This document shows positions 49,733 through 61,197 of a stretch of DNA of 64,000 bases, one piece after another. The stretch covers positions 310,001-374,000 of the forward strand of contig NW_025947392.1 of NCBI RefSeq assembly GCF_000764305.2, given 5' to 3'. The notes beneath the pieces are model-generated. The model saw nothing but the letters and a program-made list of their open reading frames with translations, did no database searches and was not told the origin of the DNA. A program made the translations under genes and the position numbers. Each line of letters begins with the position of its first letter. Positions within the stretch are counted from its first letter, which is position 1. Source of the stretch: Hyalella azteca (taxonomy: Eukaryota > Arthropoda > Malacostraca > Amphipoda > Hyalellidae).

Positions 49733-52700
49733 AAGCAGCAAAAGTTGCACAATTCAAATGAAGAACCAAGCGGATTGGCATGTACGGCGTCCTAGAATAC
49801 ATTCTCTCTGTTAACCAAGCAAGAAAATATCAATCATTGTTAGTAAGATACACGTCAAGGCTTACGGTTGACTTCTCTTTGACACGCGTAGTCGCTTGAG
49901 TGCTCCCAGAGGCACGTCTCTCTCTGTGCTCAGTTCTTTGCACTGTATACATCAGTTAAGCTTCCATCTTCAGCGTCAATGGTATTAGGGCTTTGAGCTT
50001 CAGCATAATTCTAATGAATAAAAATGACTGGACTTCCGTGACTGATTTCATGTATGTTCTTGTACTAAGAGAGATGGTTGAATTGAATTACCTATCAGAA
50101 TTATTCACATTAATTTACCTTTAAGTTTGAATTACGTATCAGAATCATTCACTTTAATGTATTTTTAAGTTATGGTTACTTGGATCGGTTTGATGTTTCA
50201 ATTTGTAAATGTAAAATTTTTGCTTCGGTAACAACAATGGCCAGGATATCATAAATAATTACATTTTGCAAGAAAATCAGCTGCAGTCGCCCGAGGCCAA
50301 AGAAGAAACACCGCGCCTTTAAAAACCGAGCAGGCTTTTCTGCCCTTAAATAATTAATCTTAAATAAGTAATTATTTGATTCTTCAATTAATTAATAATA
50401 AATTTAAATTCTGCAAGAAGAAAGACGATACCTTAATCGCTGATCTTTTTTTTTGTCCTTAAATAATTAGACGCAAGGCCTTTCCAGCGTAACAAGCCCA
50501 ACTAAGTCGTAAAGTTACTAAAATTTTTCACTCAATTTTTTGCGTAGTAAGGAATTTTTCAGTTTTTTCTCCCCTTTTTCACGTACTCATTCAACATTAT
50601 AATGTGTCTCTAACTTAATGTCATATATGTACAATTACTACAAAATTTTCAATTGCGTGTCATGCACGGACGATATTTTCTTTTAACATCAGGGATGGAT
50701 TGGGAAATTGCCACACAATTTAACTAAGAACGCTCGGTTACGGAAGACTTCGGTATTCAAAGAAAAGTAAAAATCCTCATCAGTATTTCCTTCCAGAATG
50801 ACTTTTCACCGAGATGGTGGCAAGCAACTTGACTTCCAGATTACGTTTTATCAGTAGGAAATACCAGAGGCTATTCTAAGACGCCTTCAAATCGTTCAAA
50901 TTAGCATTCACTTTAAAATCTCGTAAGCGACGCTCGGTATCTTTTTTTATCCCTAGGAAATACCTCAGTTACCGACGTCCCGGAGCCAGAGAAGAGTTAA
51001 TCCAAATGGGCAGGTGCAATGGAAGGGTTGGCTCAGACCCTGCGATCCGATTAGCTCCATACAAGTCAACCTCTGGGTTGGGGTAATGCGACGCTAAAAT
51101 GGGAATAATTCCTGCACTCACTAATGCCTGGGTTGAGTTTACCCTCAACCTCACCGAACTGGGGTAAAAACAACGAAAGTAGATACTACTAATAGCTTCA
51201 GATATTTTATTCGATTTTGAATAATTTGACATAATACAGTGTAAAGCAACAGGTTTCCCTGAAAATGAAATAAAAATTCACTGTAAAACGGGTCTTTGGG
51301 CAGGTTTTGTTTGTGCATAAACATTTCTTTGTTTATAGATCAATGTTGAAGTTCAAGGCCGGCTAATTGAAGAGCTGAAGGCTGCACCCTACCTTTAGGG
51401 CCAGATTAAGTTTTATTCTGGTACGTTAAATAATATAATACATTCATATTTTACATGTTAATAAATATAATTATATTATTTATTTGCATAATTAAAAATT
51501 TTTTGATTATTGAATACATTCATATAATTTGTAAATAGTTAGAGAGTCTAGGGTATATTCTGGGGTATGAAATAAGGTCTATGGTCATATTCTGTCACAT
51601 TTGCTACCGGATTAAATAAATATAAAAATAATAATATTAAATAATATAAATAATGATAGTTCGATGAACATAATGCTTGTAAAATTATATACACCAACAG
51701 AGGCTGATTACAGCAACATAAGTGTGGGTTACTATAAGCATCTAATGCAGCCTCTCTATATTAAACTGACGCCATCACGGGACTTCAGTCGCTAGATAAA
51801 AACCGACTTTGCTGATCCAGTAGAATGAAATGAATTAGAATAATGCAATTTCATAGAAAAAATGTGTGGACGTATTGTTTGTAACACAGAAGCGAACCAA
51901 TCAGTAAACTAAAATAACAAGTCTATAGAAGATTAAAAAGATAGCTTTTAGAATATTGAAAATACTTAATTGATAATTTATAAAGGAAATAGAAAAAGTT
52001 ACTTTTTAATTATATTCTGGATGATAAAATTAAAATTTCCGAAAAAAACTGCTGTGATTCAGCAAATAATCACAATTTGAGTCTTTTACATCTTTCATAC
52101 CACAGCCTTTTATTTTTATTATTAACATTGTAATGAAGTGTCGCTGCAAATTTCCCACTTCTGTATGTCAGACTACGAAGTTTAAGTAGGACCGACTCTG
52201 ACGTCGGTGTTGAATTGATTATAGCCGTCAGATACTATGCCGATCCCGACTTGCGTCCTGGTTCCTCTCTTATAGGATTTTGACTCTGACGCCAGGCTGA
52301 GTTGCGTGCTATGGTGGTGAAATTTAGCTTGGAATTTTTTATGGAATATCGTGATTTTTGTGTATGTAACGACTTGTCATGCGTAGATATTTACTTTCCG
52401 TTTTCTGTTGTAGGATCGTGCGTTTTCTCAGATCTCAATGCTCCAGCTCTCTCCTCGTATTTTGCTCTCATTGCACTTTAACTTCCTCCGCATTTAACTT
52501 GTTAGTTCGTTTCATATGCCGCACCTCTGTAAAATCAATAGTGTTATTTGTTTAGTTTCAATTTGCCGTTTATCTTTAATAAATAAATTTAAGAAAGTTT
52601 GTTTGAGTAACTATCCGCTCCGTCCAAGCTCTTGCTGATAAAACCAATAGGGAAGTTGCATTCAATTTCCGGTCATTGGTGGACGTGACAATTAGACCAT

Positions 52701-53185
52701 CCGAACTCTGAGGTGACGCGATTAATTAGCTATTTTTCAAGATTAGTTCGTCACAAACATTATTGTTAACAATATTATTATTATTAATATTATCATTGGA
52801 GAAAGCAGATGCCCATTATGCAGCCCAGTTTCTCTAATACATGCATTCCAAAGACCGAATTCACCTGAAAGCCTCTACACATGAGCTCTCAGTCCGATTA
52901 GTGTTTACGGCAGCGTCGAATATATTTTACAGAAATCGTCTCATCGTCGAATATGGAATTAAAAAAAAACAGCAAGAATCTGTTCGAAAAACCGAGTCAT
53001 TCCTGGGATTGCTCTTTGCCTCTGAAAGTCTCATTTTTCTCATGTATGCGCAGATGATATCTCAACGCAAGGTTGTAACGTGTGCGACGACTCACAATCT
53101 TCAAGATTGCGCTCCATTGGTACACCTTTTATGGGGGTTCGAAAATAAGGATCAGAATTTAATATAATATTAAAGTGGTTTTATT
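49733..53185. other. Non-coding stretch, nothing recognised
   Basis: AT-rich. An open frame at 52841-53167 (+, about 108 codons) has a hydrophobic run (FLGLLFASESLIFLMYA) but no family I recognise and is near chance length. TATTGTTAACAATA, a 14-bp AT palindrome, is near 52761. The duplication at 50083-50170 is listed separately. Confidence 0.6.
50083..50170. repeat. Tandem duplication, 44-bp unit, two copies
   Basis: TTGAATTACSTATCAGAATY begins at 50083 and again at 50127, and both copies continue through ATTCAC-TTAAT to TTTTAAGT-like ends. They are diverged at about six positions. Confidence 0.9.
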
Positions 53186-53212
53186 AAACCAACCACATAC
53201 AGTGGTTGGTTT
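53186..53212. other. Perfect 11-bp-stem hairpin
   Basis: AAACCAACCAC (53186-53196) pairs perfectly with GTGGTTGGTTT (53202-53212) around ATACA. It lies 20 bp after the end of the open frame at 52841-53167; with no evidence that this frame is a gene, I attach no function. Confidence 0.85.
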
Positions 53213-56200
53213 CAAAGGACATTGACTTGCGAGCTCCGTTAAATAGCGAGAAGATATACGATGTATACAGACAATGTCATTTCTTCATTCGAACTTCTTT
53301 GCGAATTCGCAAAATTCGTCTTCTTTTCGAAGTTTAACATACATCTAAGTTTTAAAATACTACTGATGTTTCAAAATATACAATAAATTTCAAACTATAC
53401 AATCTCTAATAAAACAAGCTTAACTTGAATTTGTTTACGAATATAAATTTTGAAGTATACCATTACCAAATATTCTTTCTTGCATGAAAGGCAAAGATCA
53501 CTAAATGAACACACGTGAGTCGAAAGAATTGCTGAGTCGTCAATGGCAAACGCTCGTCGTTCAATAAATCCTTCAGAATATTTTACGCTTCTCGCGCAGA
53601 ATTATCTCTTGTTGAGGTGAACTTTCCAGTCGAAAAAAATGCCAGAATCTCTAACCGAAATGAACCAAAAGACCAAAGTTTTGATGGAGCCACAGGAAGT
53701 CGAAAAAAATCCGACCGTCTCCGAATCTGAAGAGAGCCGGAGGAGCGATTCTAAAATTCGCCACTGCTTTTCAAGAATCCGTGTCGGGCCAGCGACCATC
53801 TTCAGAGTTCGGTGTGACGTCCACTCAACACATAACTTAACTTATCGAATTCGACTGCGGTGAGAGGACCTAGGAAGAATGCCTGTGGATAGATGCTTCA
53901 GATAAATTGAAGCTTCGAAAAAGATGCATGATGACACCTCGTCCACATAGGCTAAGAATCATTCCACGAAGGCGCTTGTCGAACAGCATCCAGATATTTA
54001 TTTTTTTAATGTTGTTACAGTATTTCTGTCGGTAAAAAATCTTTCCAATTTTGTTCGTCAAACTTCAAATCAGCTGGATTAATCAAAAACTAGATTTTCA
54101 ACGGATAGAGTTAGTTCAGTTTATGAAAAGCTATTATGAAATGACCTGAAAATTCAATCAACGACGAGATTTTCGCTGAGTTAAATTTGAAAAAGATCAT
54201 GCGAGACCATAAAATATTGAGGAAATGAGGAAAATCTAAAACGCTATGATGCCTTATAGAAGCTTCAGATAGATAGTTTTTCGAACATAACTTCCATTTT
54301 CAAGAGACGATCCACCTTCGATTGCGCCTCCTTGGAACTTATTTCTCCTCTATATCGCCTGTACGAAAAAAAAATTCTAGCCAAATCTTACTTTCATGGA
54401 TTGAGTCTAATTTGCGTATTCGCATTTTATATACGGAGTCATCAAAAAAATTTTGACTTCTTTTCAAATCATAGCCATAATATCCCAAAATTTCGATGAT
54501 CTAGGAACTCAAGTTGATTGGCATTTTCCGGTCACATATGATTAAAAATTGAATTAGAGAAAGAAAACTGGACGTTTGTGTCCAGAAAAAACCCTAAGCT
54601 ATGGTACCGAAGCGGTAAATTTCCCATTTCAAGCCATATTTGAAAAGAATTATTCAATACTCATTCTATAAATTATTGTTATTATCCTTAGCGAGTAATG
54701 CAACGTAACTCGTGTGTCCTGTTTCCAATCACAGTTGAGTAATATTCAAATATACCTGCGTGTAAATACCAACACTTGTATAAACTCATTATCTGTCCAA
54801 AGTATTACCTGAATAGATATTATTATATATATTAATCCTAAGAATTATTTGAATCTTTATACCTCTATAGATCAAAATACCGGTTTAAAATCTCTTTACT
54901 TGTTTAAATACGATTACCGAGAAAATTACAGTTCTCTGTCAGTTTGGCGGTACTAAATGTACTTTGCGAGACCAAATACAGGAATATGAAGACGTTCTCA
55001 TGGCATTATAAAAGTTAATCTTTTTATAAAGGGATATTTTTTGAAGCATATCTTAAAACTCTTAATAATAATAATAAAGACATTTGTACAATATTCTTAT
55101 ATTTTACTAGAATCTTTTTATTTTTGCGAAACTCGAAGATCGCACGACTTTCAACGATCCATCTTGAGCGCGTCGCGGCCGCTGCGGCCGACAATGTTGG
55201 CTCTGCGCCGCCCGTGTCTTAGAAATTCTAATTTGCCCAGCAACCAAACCTCGGTCAGGGCGGCGGGATATGTTTACCTACCGACGCCGGGTTAAAAGAA
55301 ATGTAATTGTTGCTCCGTTCACGTAATAATGACGTCGCGCCTGAGGAATTTAATCCTTTATAGGGAAGTTCTAGTCGGTTCTTGTGGAAATTCCATTAAC
55401 ACAGCGAATTTGTTTCGAAATAAATGAGAATTGTTTAGGAATATTTACTCATTCTAAATTTACGTTTTTTCAGAGGAATTATTTCTTATAATCCGTCACT
55501 TATTTAAACCTTAAATTGTTATACTTCTAATACTAAATCACTACATGGCTTAATAAGAATGAATGCAATATAAATAGTGAATGCATTAAAATCATAAAAA
55601 AATTATACCGCAAATATAATCATTAAAAATTCTTCACTTTAGAATGTCAGGCTCTTCACTATGTTCTACATGCACTCAGCCTGCACATTGTGCATTGGCA
55701 TTTAGACGCGGAACAAAAAATGTGTCCGGAAGTGCAGCTTTCAGTCCTGATTTAGAGACAATCGTGTGACTCCAAGAAGTGCCAAGTAAGTGGGAATCAA
55801 ACAATAAAGGAAGGCATAAATTAAACAAATGGCATCCTGAATAATGTGTCCAAACGTCCTGCTGGCTCTCTCATCCTCATTCCCTCTCGCTTTTCTCGAG
55901 ACTAAAACTAACCTGGCATGGAATTAAGTTCTTGAATTACGAGCAAGGATATAACTTTGGCTGCCTAGTTACCATTGTGTTGTGTAACTTAATAACGCGA
56001 ACTGTTAGTGTATTTGTATTGTACAAAATAAAACGAAAATTAGTATTTCAGCACTTATTTACATGTGTCTAGTCGTTATTAAAAAATAAGTTATGTTATG
56101 ACAAATAATGATTTTGTTGTACAATGGTAGAAAATTTTCTTAATTTTGCAAAAGACTAGAAAATCCATATTTTATTTAATTATTTCATGACAGTGTGATT

Positions 56201-56731
56201 ATAAGCTTCTTTTAAACCAATCTCCATACTCAGGACCACGTTTGTGAACAACTACTTGACCTCAGAGAGATGCGTTAATTTTTCAATTACATTTTATCCA
56301 ACAAATTTATTGGAGTTTCGTCCCGAAAAAGTGAAAGAAAAATAATCCTTCTGAAAATTCAGAATTTTAAATACGTTTCGTTGAGGCAGTGGCGAATAAA
56401 TAAATAAAAAAGCTTCAATAAACGTTGTCAGCTCCAAGCGACCGAGATAACATAAAAAATTCATCGCAGTTTTAGGCCGGCAATGCGACACCTACGGTCG
56501 TCATGCCCGCTGAAATTTCAAGCATCATTACTCAGTGAAAATTTCACTAATTATAAAAGTTGAAAGTTGATAGTCTTTTTAAAGATAGCATTTACTTGTA
56601 TCCTGATACAATAAAATTTAAAAATCAACATAACTAGTAACCCACGAATAGAATCACGTCCATTACTGATGCCTTGTTTGCTACAAAAAAAAAAAAGACA
56701 CGATAAATTTGTTATTTATTTCAAGCCGCTG
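53213..56731. other. Non-coding stretch with one CpG-rich patch
   Basis: A short CpG-rich patch at about 55165-55290 (GCGTCGCGGCCGCTGCGGCC, CGGCGGG) is open in the plus frame from about 55041, but it encodes nothing I recognise. An A12 run lies at about 56682-56694. An AAT microsatellite is near 55062-55077. No gene is supported. Confidence 0.6.
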
Positions 56732-57067
56732 CAGTAGTTCAGAGCACGCTTGATCTGCTATGCCCAGCAGTTACAGTTGTTCAGAGCACGCTTGCTCTGC
56801 TATGCCCAGCAGTTACAGTTGTTCAGAGCACGCTGCTCTGATATGCCTCAGCACTTGCAGTTGTTTATACCACACTTGCTCTGATATGCCCCAGCGCTTG
56901 CAGTTGTTTATACCACACTTGCTCTGATATGCCCAAGCGCTTGCAGTTGTTCGGAGCACGCTGCTCTGATATGCCTCAGCACTTGCAGTTGTTCAGAGCA
57001 CGCTGTTCTGATATGCCTCAGCACTTGCAGTTGTTCAGAGCACGCTGCTCTGATATGCCTAAGCACG
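56732..57067. repeat. Minisatellite, 42-bp unit, eight copies
   Basis: Units start at 56732, 56774, 56816, 56858, 56901, 56944, 56986 and 57028. The core is CAGTTGTTCAGAGCACGCTG followed by CTCTGATATGCCTCAGCACTTG. Within each typical unit AGAGCA-CGC-TGCTCT forms a small hairpin. Two central units replace it with TATACCACACTTGCTCT. As 42 is a multiple of three, a plus frame (56929-57141) stays open with a 14-residue repeat (MPQHLQLFRARCSD); I regard it as a by-product. Confidence 0.97.
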
Positions 57068-60000
57068 AGTCTAGGGAAATGTCACAACATGGCTGGACAG
57101 AAGCGTCCGGCGCTGCCCCACTTCAATATTTAAGAGGCTGAACTATCCCGACTCAACACTGAGCATAACACTGCAATATTCCCTTCGCTTTACATATGAT
57201 GAATTCTTAAAATGAGCTCATGCAAACTTGTGGCTCTATATCTTGTTTTCAATGCCATTCTCTTTAGTAAGGGTAGAAATTTTGTTTTATTATTTTCTTA
57301 TATAAATAATATAATGTAATTTTTCTGTGTGTACAGTTTAATTAGCTCCTGTACACAGTGTCTGCAACACTTTTACAAGTTGAGTTTTTCGGAGACAATT
57401 TCCGATTCAATCAGCTTCGAATTTATGTAATCCAAACCGCTGCTTCATACGTATCAGCTGATATTTTGAATATTAACTAACATAGTTTTTATCTTGAAAG
57501 ACTGTGTACAAAACTACCTCAAACATGTACTGAAGTTGTCATTGAAAAAAAATCCCCACCCCTTAAGAGAATCAACTTACTCAATTAAACCGTAATTGTC
57601 GTTCACATTTACACTAAGCAGAAAACTTTCCATTTCTGCAAAGCAATTTGAATGTGGTTACAATTTTGTGAAAATGTTTAATCAATTTTAAACCATGGTC
57701 AATGCTATCCTTCGGAGAATAATTTTCATTTTCCTTTATGTAAATCGTAAGTTTTACTCCTGCACAACAGAACGCTCCTCCCGCGAAGTCTAACGAAAAT
57801 ATATTGAGATATACTTCTAAACTTCATTTTTCTTCATGAACATTGCAGGCAACAAAAAAGGCGAACATCAGTCATTTAAGAAAAAAAAACAATCAAATTG
57901 TCTATAACAATCCCAGGGTCAATGAGACACGAGAATCATCGAGCTTATTTAGTTTCATATATTTCAATTTATATATGATTTAACTGACAACTTTTGGTGG
58001 TAAACAATTCAAATGAATAATAACCATGAGTTAAGGCCGCGTAGTCTCATTCCAATATCAAATCAAAATGGCATCGATCGAAAATCCTTGAAATGAACCA
58101 TGGTTCGGCCCCTTCATCTTTCAATTGTCCTGAGGTCGACGGTATATTGACCAACCACAAACTGTCCTTAGTCGCGTGTTTGGTCATCATACACGCGGAT
58201 GTTTGGTATGCAGCTCTAAGGTACGTGCCTTCTCTACCGAAATTAAAATCATTCGTTGAAGATTTATTCCGTTAATATTCTGAATCATGTTTTTTTTTAT
58301 TTATGAATTATTTCGTTAGCGCAGATTTAGGTGAAGTCAGGAAGATTTTCGTCGTACAAGCGGTCGTTCTTGCATGTCCATTATTTTCTAAAAATATTCT
58401 GAGTTTACCCATTGATTCAAAAGGTAATTGTTCAGTTTTAAAGAACTCTCTTCCCATTGTAAATGAAAGTTAAGTACTAACTGATTTCATTCAGAGTTAA
58501 TATAGGTACCTATATTCACATTACCTCTTATCACATTAGGTTAGATAAAGTTTAATAAAGTGTTTGTGTACCCATACAAGAAAATTAGGCAAGGCGTGGT
58601 GCCTCTCCTGGCATACAGCCTGCTATAGAGAACGCATGTATATCAAGAAAATTGCTCGCTGCCTCCTAAAAATTACCAATTTTTCAGGAACAAGACGCAA
58701 CTTTAACAACGTTCACACGGCTCCTATTTTCTGCCTCTTAAAAATATTTTACGTTGGAAAAGGCCCTTCGCCATGATTATCAAGAATTTTGTTCGCTTAA
58801 CGAACATTCGAAAACATTTTTCTCTGGAAAATCAGAGGCTGTGAAAGAGAAGCTCTAGTATTAAAGGCCAAAGAGAAGCGCTGGTTTACGAGCGATGAAA
58901 TTGTATCACAGAATATTAATTTTAGAACATTTTTGCTTCATTTTACGACAGAAGCTCATGAGTGATGCATGACAGAGTGTTGAAAACTCAGACATATGGA
59001 AAGAAATAAAAATCAGTAATTGTTTCATCTACAAACTTTTAAAGAACAATTTTTAATTAAAATTTCTATTAAAATTTATTATTTTTTCCTATTCGGATGT
59101 GTAATTTGATGCTTAAAATTGTAGTGTACTATTTCCGACAAAAAAAAGTTAGTTGATAATTCACAGCTAAAATGGAATTTATTTTCATAATCATCTAGGA
59201 GTCTCACTTTAAATTGAAAAACTACTCGTGTGCTCTCATTTTATACATAATTTTGTGTTATAAATTGCAATTGAAATAATATAAGGAATGCGATGCCATT
59301 TAATTGCAAGCCTACGGACTGATCCAAGCGAACGCCTACAAAATTAGTATTAATATTAATAGGCGAGTATATATGTCGAAGCAAAGGCTGCGATGAAATT
59401 TGTGGTAAATAAGCATCCTCCTAAAATACGTCCCTTTGAACTAAGCCCTTAATTGTTTCGTAAAAAAAATGCGCTAGATTTATAATTCTTCTAATAAATA
59501 CCCCGTTCATTTGAACGCCACTTTATTATTTCCGTAACTTCTAAATCACGACCGTAAATCCTAATTGAAAGTTGAGTATAAATGGTCCAATTTGAGAACA
59601 GTAAAGGAAGTTTACTAATAGCGAGCAAAACTTCTGCTCATTCGTTTGAAATTTTGCCCCGGAGATCGCGGCCTCATGTGGGCGTTAAACCAAGAAATGC
59701 AAGCGATCTGAAGTCAACCAACTGCCCGTTTATTGCCAACTCGCTACTTTGCAGGTCAACTTAGTCAAACAAAGCGGGAATTTCAATTAGAATAATTGCA
59801 ATTGTTTGTTGGGCAAACGAGGCTTTGTAGAGACTCAGTGCTCAACTCGGACAGTTGCGAGTGATGATGATTTACTTCCCTAATGCGAGTGTTGGTTAAG
59901 TAGGAGGGCATGTTAGGTCATATAATGAGTAAATAGAACTTAATTATATCCTGGAACATCGTTATTGAACTTTTATTCCTGAAATTGTTCCTAATCGGAT

Positions 60001-60634
60001 GGTTTTTGTGGATTTATTGATCAGATTTGACGACTCCAGTGCAAAAAAAATCTGTCCTTAAATTTGTGTTTATGATATTTGTGTCGCGGCTTACTCCTGA
60101 TTTGGTGATAACTTATTTGAAGCACTCAATTCCTATAAAATTAATAGTATTCAATAACTTAAATCTATGGCCAGACTAAGTCAAATAGCTCTCTATTTGG
60201 TGAGAATTATGAACACACAAATAAATAAATTGTATTCATATTACGGTAATCTTATCTATAAATCTAAAAGTTATATTCATTAGATATAGTTTAGGTTGTT
60301 TTACGGATACTCACTCATTCAAAGTCCGATGTTTAGGTTTTCTCATTTAAATTAAAGATGGACGTAATATTTTTGTTGATCTTAATTCACAATCTCCCTC
60401 ACTGTCGTAATTATTCATTGTTCTCTCCGCTGCATCTCTGACTAGGTGCCTATTTTTAACCGAAACTAAGTAATCGACTAATCGAGTTCAAATAAATTTT
60501 GCCACGCCAGAAAGGGTACGAATTTTTTCATCATCGTTTGAAAATGTCATTATTTTTGCTGCGTAATCACCGGTTTCGTATTTAGCTGCGATTTCAATTG
60601 CCTCCAACAAACAGAAATGCTTTCAAATATTGTC
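57068..60634. other. Non-coding AT-rich stretch, nothing recognised
   Basis: No open frame above about 70 codons and no element. TATTAATATTAATA near 59347 is an AT palindrome of little information. Nothing else seen. Confidence 0.65.
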
Positions 60635-61197
60635 CTTGCTAGCACTAACTGGTGGTCAACTGTCACTAACTGGTGGTCAACTGTCCTAACTGGTGGTCAA
60701 CTGTCACTAACTGGTGGTCAACTGTCATAACTGGTGGTCAACTAGCACTAACTTGTGGGCAATTTTCACTAACTGTTGGTCAACTGTCACTAACTGTTGT
60801 CAACTGTCACTATCTGTTGTCAACTGTCACTAACTGGTGGTCAACTGTCACTAACTGTTAGTCAACTGTCACTAACTGGTGGTCAGCTAGCACTAACTGG
60901 TGGTCAGCTAGCACTAACTGGTGGTCAACTGTCACTAACTGGTGGTCTACTGTCCTAACTGTTGGTCAACTGTCCTAACTGGTGGTCAACTGTCCTAACT
61001 GGTGGTCAAGTGGTCAACTGGCACTAACTGGTGGTCAGCTAGCACTAACTGGTGGTCAGCTAGCACTAACTGGTGGTCAGCTAGCACTAACTGGTGGTCA
61101 ACTGTCACTAACTGGTGGTCAACTTTCCTAACTGGTGGTCAACTGTCACTAACTGGTGGTCAACTGTCACTAACTGGTGGTCAACCGTCACTAACTG
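60635..61197. repeat. Minisatellite, 21-bp unit, about 26 copies
   Basis: Twenty-seven CTAACTG-type anchors from 60645 to 61191 are spaced 21 bp, or 20 bp where CACTAAC is CCTAAC, with a single 29-bp step at 60995-61024. The unit is CACTAACTGGTGGTCAACTG plus T. A second subtype has CAGCTAG in place of CAACTGT and comes in small runs (60872-60914 and 61024-61087). Several left-half units carry TGTTGTCAAC deletions. Long open frames on both strands reflect the 21-bp period. Confidence 0.97.

Noticed and set aside
49344..49814. 156- and 135-codon open frames with LHQLLHYINS repeats
   Set aside because: They are readings of the 17-bp minisatellite in different phases. Two plus frames encode the same 17-residue repeat, which is what array periodicity predicts.
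59345..59360. AT palindromes such as TATTAATATTAATA and TATTGTTAACAATA (near 52761)
   Set aside because: Low information in AT-rich sequence; expected by chance.
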